IMG/VR virus record: IMGVR_UViG_3300030060_004050
Coordinates: 1 to 64,000 of that record
Reading direction: 5' to 3' (one strand)
DNA length: 64,000 bases
DNA from: a virus
Shown one piece after another: positions 7,503-14,352 of this stretch (positions within the stretch are counted from its first letter, which is position 1; each line of letters begins with the position of its first letter). Below the pieces are notes generated by a model that saw only the letters and a list, made by a program, of their open reading frames with translations, searched no databases and was not told the origin of the DNA. Made by a program: the position numbers and the translations under genes.

Positions 7503-8135
7503 ATGTCCACACCATTTCAAAAATATCTGATTGAACAACTACAAACGGTTCCGAATATCAAACCCTACGATATGGATGGGGATGGTGTCCCTGATCTCAT
7601 TCAAAAACCAGTGGAGCCAGTGAAAGATCCGTTTCCTGGCATAGATGATGACTATTGGAATCCTCCAATGGCTCCCCCTGACATTGATGATATCATGTAC
7701 GCATATCCAGATTTGTTTAATGAGGTAATGCAGGAGTTTGCAGATTGGATAATTGAAAACTTTGCTCAGGGAAATCCAACCATCACTCGGTTGATGAGAC
7801 TTTTTGGATACGGACCAGAAGATCTTTTGAATGCTAATTTAACCGGACAGCAAATTTTAGAAAGTATCATATATGTGATTCAAAACTGGGGAGATCCTAG
7901 TGTTGGTGGACAACTTCCTGACTTCCCGTTTAGAGGACCTATCATGACTGGAAATCTTGGTTCCGGTGAAGGATTTGGTGGTTTGTTCGGAACTGTTTCC
8001 AATCTTCTCAACGACTACTTGGATCAAATCATGGATGGTACGCTTTACGGAGATGATCCCCAAACGGCAGATTACATTGCACAATTCTTGCAAATGTTAA
8101 TCGATGCAATCAATCAACAAGAAGGAAATCCGTAA
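7503..8135 (+). CDS. putative capsid-targeted protein with a Ca-binding-type loop
   Basis: This protein has 210 residues. The leader MSTPFQKYLIE-Q ends in a LIE-Q site at residues 9-12. DMDGDGVPD at about 24-32 is a calcium-binding loop of the thrombospondin-3/dockerin type. The rest is acidic and helical with Gly-rich linkers. The leader resembles that of the gene at 9468-10457 (MPSPFQTHLI). It diverges from the gene at 6996-7442 across 60 bp, and GGAGAG precedes the ATG. The function is unknown. Confidence 0.65.
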   Translation: MSTPFQKYLIEQLQTVPNIKPYDMDGDGVPDLIQKPVEPVKDPFPGIDDDYWNPPMAPPDIDDIMYAYPDLFNEVMQEFADWIIENFAQGNPTITRLMRLFGYGPEDLLNANLTGQQILESIIYVIQNWGDPSVGGQLPDFPFRGPIMTGNLGSGEGFGGLFGTVSNLLNDYLDQIMDGTLYGDDPQTADYIAQFLQMLIDAINQQEGNP

Positions 8136-8146
8136 ACTTTTCTGGT

Positions 8147-8155
8147 TATACATAA
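8147..8155 (+). promoter_or_regulatory. late-promoter-like box
   Basis: TATACATAA lies 27 bp before the ATG at 8183, in the gap after the stop at 8135. Confidence 0.55.
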
Positions 8156-8182
8156 AACAGACACACTTTCAAGGAGAAACTT

Positions 8183-8374
8183 ATGTCATTTTACATCAAC
8201 GAATTCAAACAACATCTCGCTGACGTTGCTAAGAAGGTAGATCGTCCATACGACGAACCAGCATCACGACGACAGATGCAAGAGACTCGCACCGTGGGCG
8301 AAGTCTATGCTTCAATGCCTAAAAGACCAGTTCCTCAGCACCTAATGGAACAAATTACAAAGCAAAGAAGTTGA
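8183..8374 (+). CDS. small basic protein, unknown
   Basis: This is a 63-residue polar protein starting MSFYINEFKQHL, with a C-terminal HLMEQITKQRS that contains an LME-Q site. AAGGAG lies 7 nt before the ATG. It is followed after 3 bp by the gene at 8378, suggesting coupled translation. No family is recognised. By its neighbours it belongs to the head-accessory set. Confidence 0.6.
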   Translation: MSFYINEFKQHLADVAKKVDRPYDEPASRRQMQETRTVGEVYASMPKRPVPQHLMEQITKQRS

Positions 8375-8377
8375 AAC

Positions 8378-9016
8378 ATGCATAGGTGGAACGAACTATC
8401 TGAAAGCACACAACGTTGGTTGGAGCAAAATGGCTATCAACCGGATCTTCCTGTTCAGAGATCTCTTCATGAATCTTTGAATGAACCATTAGATGAACAA
8501 ACGGGCAGTGCTATCAGAAACTTACTGCGACTCTTAAAAAGAAGTCCTGAAGTTCCAGATACTCCCGGTGGCGGAGGAGTTCCCATCCCCGGTAGTGGTG
8601 GTGTTCCCAAACCATTCGTTATGGATGATCTTGTAAATATGTTAGATGATTTTCCCACCAGCGGTCAAGGTGGAATGCTCGGTATTCTTCAGTCTATCCT
8701 AAATGGAAGTCTAACAGGAAAGGCTCTCGAAAATCAAATGCAATTGTATGGTAGAATGTTCCGACAGTTTGGTTGGGAGTTCTATGACAATGGCGGTAAC
8801 GTAGGAATTAGAGAAATTAAGGGATTTGAGCCTTCCGGTAATCCTGTGGTCGCATCGGAACAAGGATTCTATGATACGTTAGCAGAGATTCTTTCTGATC
8901 TCTTTGGTCAAAACAACATCCCATGGAGTCCCGGAATGGTGATTCCACCAAGTTCGATCTCTCCAAACTTCCCTGCCGGTGGAGGCGGACGATTCGTACC
9001 CTTCGATGAAATTTAA
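8378..9016 (+). CDS. putative capsid-targeted protein, multiple LxE sites
   Basis: This protein has 212 residues. The first 41 residues contain WLE-Q, LHE, LNE and LDE-Q (38-41), more processing-type sites than in its neighbours. A basic helix (RNLLRLLKRS) follows, then a Gly/Pro/Val linker and a mixed domain ending in Gly-rich sequence. There is no catalytic motif. It sits between two small accessory genes on the plus strand. Confidence 0.6.
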   Translation: MHRWNELSESTQRWLEQNGYQPDLPVQRSLHESLNEPLDEQTGSAIRNLLRLLKRSPEVPDTPGGGGVPIPGSGGVPKPFVMDDLVNMLDDFPTSGQGGMLGILQSILNGSLTGKALENQMQLYGRMFRQFGWEFYDNGGNVGIREIKGFEPSGNPVVASEQGFYDTLAEILSDLFGQNNIPWSPGMVIPPSSISPNFPAGGGGRFVPFDEI

Positions 9017-9034
9017 TTTAAAAAGAGAAAACAA

Positions 9035-9072
9035 ATGAATCTAAACGAACAACTACAACAAGCATATGAAGC
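9035..9072 (+). repeat. 38-bp direct repeat, copy 1
   Basis: These bases are identical to 16089-16126. Both copies encode the leader MNLNEQLQQAYEA from the start codon, and similarity falls away immediately after. This fits transfer of a leader module by recombination or recent duplication. Confidence 0.85.
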
Positions 9073-9367
9073 AGGTCGTCAACAGGCTCTCAATGAGCAG
9101 GTGATGCCGAATCCATACATGCCAACATCTACCCCAGACATGAAGGGTATGAGTGATCTTAACGATCCGATGCTCTATGGTAAGATGCGATACGGTAAGA
9201 AATACTCCGGTATTCCATCAGGTCAGCAAAGAAGTAGTGGTATGTCTCCTCCGGGTGGCTGGAACACTGGTTATGAAGGCCAGACTTGGGAAGACAGGTT
9301 TGGTAACTTCTACCAATATAAAGGTGGACGGTGGGTACATTTGTCCAAACTCTCCACCAATAAGTAA
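9035..9367 (+). CDS. small protein with the MNLNEQLQQAYEAG leader
   Basis: This protein has 110 residues. LNE-Q occurs at residues 3-6 and again at 19-22. The body is rich in Met, Gly, Pro, Ser and Tyr and ends in a W-x-DRFGNFYQYKGGRW stretch like a short WW or carbohydrate-type fold. Its first 38 bases are identical to those at 16089-16126. It ends just before a UUCG terminator. The function is unknown. Confidence 0.6.
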   Translation: MNLNEQLQQAYEAGRQQALNEQVMPNPYMPTSTPDMKGMSDLNDPMLYGKMRYGKKYSGIPSGQQRSSGMSPPGGWNTGYEGQTWEDRFGNFYQYKGGRWVHLSKLSTNK

Positions 9368-9386
9368 AAAAAGAAAACAAAAAAAG

Positions 9387-9411
9387 AAACCCCACTTCGG
9401 TGGGGTTTTTT
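9387..9411 (+). terminator. UUCG-loop terminator
   Basis: AAACCCCAC, loop TTCG, GTGGGGTTTTTT. It follows the stop at 9367 by about 20 bp. Confidence 0.9.
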
Positions 9412-9428
9412 ATTGAATCATATTTCGT

Positions 9429-9437
9429 TATACATAT
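9429..9437 (+). promoter_or_regulatory. late-promoter-like box
   Basis: TATACATAT lies 30 bp before the ATG at 9468, directly after the terminator. Confidence 0.6.
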
Positions 9438-9467
9438 AATACAAACATAGACACAAGCGAGGAAATA

Positions 9468-10457
9468 ATGCCAAGCCCATTTCAAACACATTTAATCAAT
9501 ACTCTTCGAGAGCAAGTTGATCCGAAAATTGCTGCGAATCAACCTTTACGAATGTTTGGACCTACTGGAAAAGAAGTTAACCCAGCAGACGTTGGTATTG
9601 ATGTTAAACCAGTAGACACCGATGGTGAAGTAGAAGTTGTAGATCCTCCAGATCCAGATGATGTAGAAAACGAAGAGGGCGAACAACCAATTGACTATCC
9701 TAATGGACTTGAACCAGTGGACGTTGATGGTGATGGAGTAACAGATCACTGGGTAGACGCTGCCGGAAACATTTATGATGTCACCATCATTTCTGTTAAC
9801 CATAATGGTGTAGATGGGTATATGGAGGTAATTACATACTCCTACACCAACGCAAATGGTGTGACTTATCAATTAGGTTTCGTCAACAACATGTGGCAAT
9901 TAATTGGTGAGGTTAATGGTATTCCAACTCTCATGCCTGGTGTCTTTATCGTGAACTTCCAAGGAGGAGGCACTCCCGTGTGGGGATATCAAGATCACCT
10001 CGGAAACTACTGGTTTACCATTGGGGATCCATACGCAACCAATCCACCAGCAACTTGGACAAACCCACTGACAGGTGGTCAAGTTGCTGGTGATCAAGTT
10101 GATTATCCACAGGGTTGGAGTGTTTGGATGGATTTCCAATTCGACAGCAACGGAAATCCAGTTGGTGTAAGTGGAATTCCACTTGTTCCCGGCGGTGGTC
10201 AGCAAAACACTATCCGTCCAGGCGCATCCAGTATTCCGGGTACACAAACAGGAATTTTTGTTGGAGTTAACATTCCATTTCCCAGTGAGTCATATGGTGG
10301 TAGTCCATTCCTACACCGAATTATGTGGGGACATTTTGTTAACTTGTATCTTGAAATATTCGGAGAACATCCACCAGAGTCTTCATGGCCTACAAACGCA
10401 GACTGGTGGGATATATGGTCTCAACCACCATTAGGATACGGTCCTCCCTATAGTTGA
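9468..10457 (+). CDS. putative capsid-targeted protein with a Ca-binding-type loop and beta-rich body
   Basis: This protein has 329 residues. The leader MPSPFQTHLINTLRE-Q has an LRE-Q site at 13-16. An acidic segment at about 45-75 is followed by DVDGDGVTD at about 85-93, a calcium-type loop. The remaining 220 residues are rich in Gly, Asn, Trp, Tyr and Pro and look all-beta, with a similar GNxY style to the protein at 12901-13944. No enzyme motif is seen. It could be an internal or a surface virion protein. Confidence 0.6.
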   Translation: MPSPFQTHLINTLREQVDPKIAANQPLRMFGPTGKEVNPADVGIDVKPVDTDGEVEVVDPPDPDDVENEEGEQPIDYPNGLEPVDVDGDGVTDHWVDAAGNIYDVTIISVNHNGVDGYMEVITYSYTNANGVTYQLGFVNNMWQLIGEVNGIPTLMPGVFIVNFQGGGTPVWGYQDHLGNYWFTIGDPYATNPPATWTNPLTGGQVAGDQVDYPQGWSVWMDFQFDSNGNPVGVSGIPLVPGGGQQNTIRPGASSIPGTQTGIFVGVNIPFPSESYGGSPFLHRIMWGHFVNLYLEIFGEHPPESSWPTNADWWDIWSQPPLGYGPPYS

Positions 10458-10479
10458 AAACTAAACAAGGAATAAAAAA

Positions 10480-10908
10480 ATGTCAAACATTAAAAGTATA
10501 ATCGCAGAGTATTTACAAGAACAGGGTAGTGTATCAGTTCCATCTCCACCAGGCGCCGGGGGTGGTGCAATCGACTGGAGCGGAGGGACATTCCAAGGAG
10601 GAGTTCTCACCAATATCAGTGGAAATGGTGCAGGACAAGGTGGACCTCCAACTCCCGGTGGCGGAATCGACTGGGGCGGTGGACAAAACCAAGGTGGTAT
10701 CCTTACTCCAATTATGAAACCAGACTTTACTGGTGGTGGTGCTGGTGCTGGTGGTGGCCAAGGCAAACCCACCAACCTTCCACCTTGGGCAATCGGCAGA
10801 CCACAAGTCGGTATTCGTCCCGTCATAGGATCGGGTGGTCAACTTGGTGTTGGTGGAAGATTTGTACTTCAAGGACTTGGTGACGTAAAACCACTACCAA
10901 AACGATAA
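10480..10908 (+). CDS. Gly-rich protein with a capsid-targeting-type leader
   Basis: This protein has 142 residues. The leader MSNIKSIIAEYLQE-Q contains IAE (8-10) and LQE-Q (12-15). The body is mostly Gly, Pro and Gln with two related blocks (IDWSGG..GGVLT and IDWGGG..GGILT), so it has an internal repeat. It appears disordered and its function is unknown. AAGGAA precedes the start. Confidence 0.6.
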   Translation: MSNIKSIIAEYLQEQGSVSVPSPPGAGGGAIDWSGGTFQGGVLTNISGNGAGQGGPPTPGGGIDWGGGQNQGGILTPIMKPDFTGGGAGAGGGQGKPTNLPPWAIGRPQVGIRPVIGSGGQLGVGGRFVLQGLGDVKPLPKR

Positions 10909-10920
10909 GGAAAATATATA

Positions 10921-11223
10921 ATGCCAATTTATGAATATGAATGTGAGTCGTGTGAGCATGTATTTGAAGTGATGCTTGGAATGAATGATCGTGATAAACC
11001 TCTTGAAGATCCTTGTCCTGAGTGTTCCGAAAAAAGTGTGCGAAGATCGGTTGGTATGTTTCAAGCCGGAGCAGATTCTACCATGACGGTGGATAAGATG
11101 TGTCCCGGATTCTCTAAGAGAATGGATCATATCAAAAAAGGTGCGATGATCAATGAATCCGCAAGGAAGAACATTGATCGGGCACAAAACTTTAGTCCCC
11201 ATGGATACCTGAAACCAAGTTAA
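10921..11223 (+). CDS. FmdB-family zinc ribbon protein
   Basis: This protein has 100 residues. The N-terminus MPIYEYECESCEHVFE with a later CPEC is the FmdB-type single zinc ribbon (two CxxC pairs at about residues 8/11 and 32/35). The family is annotated as putative regulators and is common in bacteria and marine phages. The actual role is unclear. The C-terminal half is basic. AAGGAA precedes the ATG. It overlaps the next micro-gene by one base (TAATG). Confidence 0.8.
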   Translation: MPIYEYECESCEHVFEVMLGMNDRDKPLEDPCPECSEKSVRRSVGMFQAGADSTMTVDKMCPGFSKRMDHIKKGAMINESARKNIDRAQNFSPHGYLKPS

Positions 11224-11303
11224 TGGATAATGACTTTTTCATTTTACTTTTATTGACATGTGTAATGCTCCTTGATATATGGTCACCGGAGGACAAAGAA
11301 TAG
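11223..11303 (+). CDS. 26-residue membrane micro-protein
   Basis: The sequence MDNDFFILLLLTCVMLLDIW plus a charged tail (SPEDKE) gives one strongly hydrophobic helix flanked by acidic ends. The ATG overlaps the stop of the FmdB gene as TAATG, so it could be translated by coupling. Its stop lies 22 bp before the next gene. It is short, so chance cannot be excluded. Confidence 0.4.
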   Translation: MDNDFFILLLLTCVMLLDIWSPEDKE

Positions 11304-11325
11304 ATAGGTAAGCAAGGAGACTTAC

Positions 11326-12558
11326 ATGGCACTAGAATTTTCAGAGATTGCGACTCTTGGATGCCTATTCTACAGTGAAAGAGAATTGAAAAAAGCAGCG
11401 AGTGACGTAGGGACACTCGCTAAGTTTACTGCTACTGTTCGAGATAAAGTAAACAAAGATCGATTCGTCAAGTTCGGAACAGGAAAAGCAGAGTTCATTC
11501 GTGCCATGGATCCCACAAATAAAGTGGTTCTTGATGATATGTGTAGAGGTATCTCTGCTGCACTTGCAATCAAGAAGTGGATGACTCAGCACCACAACGA
11601 ACCAACAGACACAAAAATTAAAGCCGGATACATGACTGGTAATGTCTGGCCTTCTCCCGTCGATGCATTTAAAATCGATGCGTTTGGTATGGCAGACTAC
11701 AACTCCTCGGACTTCATTCTATACACCGGGAGACAGGGAACCAACGAATACTACTATGGCATTTCTCTCAAGAAGAAAAATGTAGAACATGCTGCCGATC
11801 CCACCCTAATTAATAAGGCATTTGATTCTGTCATGGACGGTAGAGAATTTGACAAGATCAAAGATGACATCAAGACACTGAGAGTCTCTTGGTTTGCGAA
11901 CAAAGTACGAGAGGCGAGTAAGCAAGGACTAATCCAAATAGAATCCGCACACGAAAAACTACCAGATGAAAAACTTATACTTTCAAGTCCTGCTGGAACC
12001 AAAAAATCATACCCTAATATCAAAGGTTTGTTGAAGGAAGGGTATGAGTCTGGTAATGGGTTTAGAACGTGGATGAACCGACAGGTTGGTAGGGGAGATC
12101 TCTATAGTTCTATGATGAAAATTATTGAACCTCACATGGAGATGTTTGCAAACTCCTTGATTAACTTAGTTCTCAAGGTAAATCTAAACGACAAACTAAA
12201 CGCAAACAAAGATCTTAACAAGTACTATTTTGGATTTGCACTAGCAACTGGGGTAGGACAGATGAAAAAGGACGTTCCTTTCGTTGGTACGGGATCTGTG
12301 TACCCACAGGAGAGTGTCTTGTGTGCTTTGAGTCATCTTGCAAGTTCTAAGAAACCATTCAAGATGGTTCAGGTTCCAAACCCCGCCGGCGATGAATCAG
12401 ACGCAGCAAAGGTGTTCTTTGAAATTCGCAAGGGTAATGTTGCTATTTTAGATCTGCAAGTTCGCTATAAAGGTTCTTTCACTGCACAACCTCAGTTCCA
12501 GGCATTCCTCACCAAAGACTTTAAGAGAATTATCGCTGGCGAATGCGTTAATCCTTGA
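11326..12558 (+). CDS. unknown protein, possible PD-(D/E)XK nuclease-like core
   Basis: This protein has 410 residues with no leader peptide. Residues about 125-150 read ADYNSSDFILYT, then YYYGISLKKK. An acidic residue followed after a strand by S-x-KKK is reminiscent of the D...(E/S)xK core of restriction-endonuclease-like folds, but other readings are possible. The rest is mixed alpha/beta and basic. AAGGAG precedes the start. It lies directly upstream of the 23S-like RNA gene, and the RNA promoter box begins one base after its stop. Confidence 0.6.
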   Translation: MALEFSEIATLGCLFYSERELKKAASDVGTLAKFTATVRDKVNKDRFVKFGTGKAEFIRAMDPTNKVVLDDMCRGISAALAIKKWMTQHHNEPTDTKIKAGYMTGNVWPSPVDAFKIDAFGMADYNSSDFILYTGRQGTNEYYYGISLKKKNVEHAADPTLINKAFDSVMDGREFDKIKDDIKTLRVSWFANKVREASKQGLIQIESAHEKLPDEKLILSSPAGTKKSYPNIKGLLKEGYESGNGFRTWMNRQVGRGDLYSSMMKIIEPHMEMFANSLINLVLKVNLNDKLNANKDLNKYYFGFALATGVGQMKKDVPFVGTGSVYPQESVLCALSHLASSKKPFKMVQVPNPAGDESDAAKVFFEIRKGNVAILDLQVRYKGSFTAQPQFQAFLTKDFKRIIAGECVNP

Positions 12559-12567
12559 TATATAAAA
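12559..12567 (+). promoter_or_regulatory. late-promoter-like box for the 23S-like RNA
   Basis: TATATAAAA starts at the base after the stop codon at 12558. It closely matches the box before the major capsid gene (62950-62958), so the RNA may be made late and strongly. Confidence 0.55.
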
Positions 12568-12780
12568 GACAACCTCCCGCCTGTGACTCTGAGCGGGAGG
12601 TCGTCTACTATGATGACGGTCGTAAGGTAGCGAAATTCCTTGGTGTAGATTAAAACACAGAATAATCTACACCGTGCATGGATGGCGCAACGTTCTGGAA
12701 CACTGTCGCCAAGTTGCCCGGCCGCCTGATTTTGTATAATTGAAAAAACGACGGCACCACTTAAGGCGTCGTCGTTTTTT
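12568..12780 (+). ncRNA. 23S rRNA domain IV (H69-H71) mimic RNA
   Basis: This is a non-coding RNA of about 213 nt. Bases 12599-12712 align with E. coli 23S rRNA about 1906-1990. They contain a helix 69 hairpin (stem 12599-12605 with 12615-12621, loop containing ACTAT). Next is a run of 20 identical bases, TAAGGTAGCGAAATTCCTTG, at 12623-12642 (helix 70 region). Helix 71 is rebuilt as a perfect 11-bp stem (12642-12652 with 12663-12673). The conserved strand TGCATGGATGGCGCAACG follows at 12675-12692, then CACTGTC at 12701-12707. TGGCG (12683-12687) can pair with CGCCA (12707-12711). A GC-rich 5 prime hairpin (12568-12605) and a terminator (12743-12780) bound it. Stems differ from rRNA yet still pair, which points to a selected structure rather than a chance fragment. 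The function is unknown. Confidence 0.85.
12743..12780 (+). terminator. terminator of the 23S-like RNA
   Basis: AAAAAACGACG pairs perfectly with CGTCGTTTTTT (11 bp), giving a hairpin that ends in a six-T run on the plus strand. Confidence 0.9.
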
Positions 12781-12814
12781 CGAGTTAAAGTATTGGTTTC
12801 TTTTACTCACTGTT

Positions 12815-12823
12815 ATATGTATA
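12815..12823 (-). promoter_or_regulatory. late-promoter-like box facing the RNA gene
   Basis: TATACATAT on the minus strand with no minus-strand gene downstream before 12558. A transcript from it would first meet the terminator hairpin read backwards and then run antisense to the 23S-like RNA. Confidence 0.35.
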
Positions 12824-12849
12824 AAACCACAGTAAAAAGAGAACACAAA

Positions 12850-12871
12850 AAACCCCTCTTACGAGGGGTTT
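12850..12871 (-). terminator. terminator for the gene at 12901-13944
   Basis: On the minus strand AAACCCCTC, loop GTAA, GAGGGGTTTTTTG. It lies 30 bp past the stop at 12901. Confidence 0.85.
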
Positions 12872-12900
12872 CTTGTTTAAATTTAAAATTATTTTTCGGA

Positions 12901-13944
12901 TCAACCTGGTCCTCCGGGACCACCGGGACCACCACCACCGCCGGGAGGATCACCACCACCAGTGTCATCGCCTCCGGGAGGATCACCACCACCAGTGTCA
13001 TCACCACCATCATCAACATCATCCCCTGGCGGTTCCTCGGGAGGATCACTTGGCGGAACTGGAGGTCCACCTGATTCGGTGTTTTGGTGTTCGTTATTCT
13101 CCAACCAATCCAAAAGTTCTGCACCCAACCAGATTGCACCTGCAACGGCAGCAGCGATGAGTACAGCCTGGAACCAAGCGGGTTGCCTGTCCCACCAACC
13201 CGCAAGTCCGCCTTCTGGTGCGTTCCAATCAGAGGGTTCGTCTGGCACCCATGCTCCATCGTCATACACACCATCACCGTCAGGATCTGCTACCCATTGA
13301 CCGTTAGCGAGTCTACGGACAACGTATGGTACTCCGAGGTATTGAGGTGGATTTCCGGGAAGAAATTCAATGTAAAGTCCACCACCATGAGCGATGTGTG
13401 CAGGCATACCGTTTCCAGCAGGAACGCTGAACAGTGGAATACCCATGTCATCGAACATTAAAAATTGCCAGTTACCGGGAATTGGTTGAACTTGACCGTT
13501 CATATAAATGTACTGTTGTGCGATTGCACCGTCAGGACCGATGACTCGGTAGATCTTAATAAGATTACCACCGATTTCAATTTCTACTAGGTTTACCTGA
13601 TAACCTGCTGGTAGTGGGTAAAGTCCGTTTGCAGTGAACCAATCGATCAACCACTGTGGTAGAACTTGAACGGGAACACCCTCTGAGTCTTGTGTACCAT
13701 TGTCATCAACAATAACACCACCACTCTCTACTGGTCTAATTGTAAGATTTGGCTTTGATGGTCTTTTACCCATAATAGGACCTGGTGGGACATTGGGTGC
13801 AAGTTTAAGGCCCTGGTCGCCACCTGCTTGCTCAAACATAGTACCATAATACATCCACCTCATCGGGGAAGGTGATGAAAGTACTTTCTCTAGTGCATCT
13901 TCAAACTGTTCTTGAAGCATTCGTTTAAATGAATAGTCGCTCAT
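12901..13944 (-). CDS. putative capsid-targeted protein with membrane segment and Gly-Pro-Asp tail
   Basis: This protein has 347 residues. The leader MSDYSFKRMLQE-Q has an LQE-Q site at 10-13. A beta-rich body follows, and DPDGDGVYD (about 220-228) is a calcium-type loop. A hydrophobic helix (AVLIAAAVAGAIWLGAELL) at about 260-280 could span a membrane, and the final 60 residues are repeats of Gly, Asp and Pro. A protein that is packaged, injected and inserted into the host membrane would fit this layout, but this is inference. The start at 13944 has GGAG upstream. Confidence 0.6.
   Translation of the reverse strand: MSDYSFKRMLQEQFEDALEKVLSSPSPMRWMYYGTMFEQAGGDQGLKLAPNVPPGPIMGKRPSKPNLTIRPVESGGVIVDDNGTQDSEGVPVQVLPQWLIDWFTANGLYPLPAGYQVNLVEIEIGGNLIKIYRVIGPDGAIAQQYIYMNGQVQPIPGNWQFLMFDDMGIPLFSVPAGNGMPAHIAHGGGLYIEFLPGNPPQYLGVPYVVRRLANGQWVADPDGDGVYDDGAWVPDEPSDWNAPEGGLAGWWDRQPAWFQAVLIAAAVAGAIWLGAELLDWLENNEHQNTESGGPPVPPSDPPEEPPGDDVDDGGDDTGGGDPPGGDDTGGGDPPGGGGGPGGPGGPG
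12943..13002 (-). repeat. 33-bp period tandem repeat in the C-terminal tail
   Basis: A 27-bp unit at 12943-12969 is repeated exactly at 12976-13002. It encodes two copies of an 11-residue Asp-Asp-Thr-Gly3-Asp-Pro2-Gly2 unit. Confidence 0.8.
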
Positions 13945-13987
13945 GTATTTTTCTCCATACTCGGTAGGATTACCTATTGATTGTACA

Positions 13988-13996
13988 TTATGTATA
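13988..13996 (-). promoter_or_regulatory. late-promoter-like box
   Basis: TATACATAA on the minus strand, 43 bp before the ATG at 13944. It is paired with a divergent copy at 14033-14041. Confidence 0.55.
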
Positions 13997-14032
13997 AGAC
14001 TATTTTCTTCAACGAACCAAACTCAACTCTGT

Positions 14033-14041
14033 TATACATAA
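14033..14041 (+). promoter_or_regulatory. late-promoter-like box
   Basis: TATACATAA lies 33 bp before the ATG at 14075. Confidence 0.6.
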
Positions 14042-14074
14042 TCATGAAGAACTTTCCAAGACTAGGAGAATACA

Positions 14075-14344
14075 ATGGCAGGAAAAGACGTTTACAAAGT
14101 AGCACAGGGGATTCCTTCGTCAGCAGGACCTACTGGGGATACTACCATATATGGTGTTGCAATATACAACGGTCATGCATCGGGGACAGGTTCGATTGGT
14201 GTTCAAACGGTGAACGGACAAAATATTCAATTTAAAAATGTTCCGGCTGGATCAATACTTCCTGTTCATCACTCTAAAGTCTACGGTGTAACTGCCGATG
14301 CAGCATTGAGAACCACAGCGACTAACATTATCTCTCTACTTTGA
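14075..14344 (+). CDS. small virion-type structural protein
   Basis: This protein has 89 residues. The pattern is GVAIYNG, a Gly-rich turn, V-Q-T-V-NGQ, NVPAGSILPV, then a C-terminal ATNIISLL. It resembles small phage beta-sandwich proteins used as decoration or spike components. There is no leader peptide. GGAGAA precedes the start. It is separated by 8 bp from the next head-type gene. Assignment rests on composition and context only. Confidence 0.55.
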   Translation: MAGKDVYKVAQGIPSSAGPTGDTTIYGVAIYNGHASGTGSIGVQTVNGQNIQFKNVPAGSILPVHHSKVYGVTADAALRTTATNIISLL

Positions 14345-14352
14345 GGATTTAA

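Noticed and set aside
7443-7538. 32-codon N-terminal extension of the gene at 6996-7442
   Set aside because: It reads through the late-type box and ribosome site, and the family leader begins at 7442.
12600-12720. The 23S-like block as a homing endonuclease target or intron
   Set aside because: The stretch overlaps the region cut by I-CeuI-type enzymes in bacteria, but no homing endonuclease gene or intron core is visible here, and the stems are remodelled rather than copied.
12600-12720. The 23S-like block as host contamination or misassembly
   Set aside because: Only short stretches are identical to bacterial 23S, helix 71 is replaced by a different perfect stem, and the block is framed by a phage-type promoter box and terminator.
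12728-12742. TTGTATAAT-like promoter just before the RNA terminator
   Set aside because: The -35 match (TTGCCC) with 15-bp spacing is weak and the transcript would begin in the terminator stem.
12793-13461. Plus-strand His/Pro/Ser-rich frames opposite 12901-13944
   Set aside because: They arise from the Gly/Asp/Pro repeats read backwards. The minus frame has leader, terminator and promoter.
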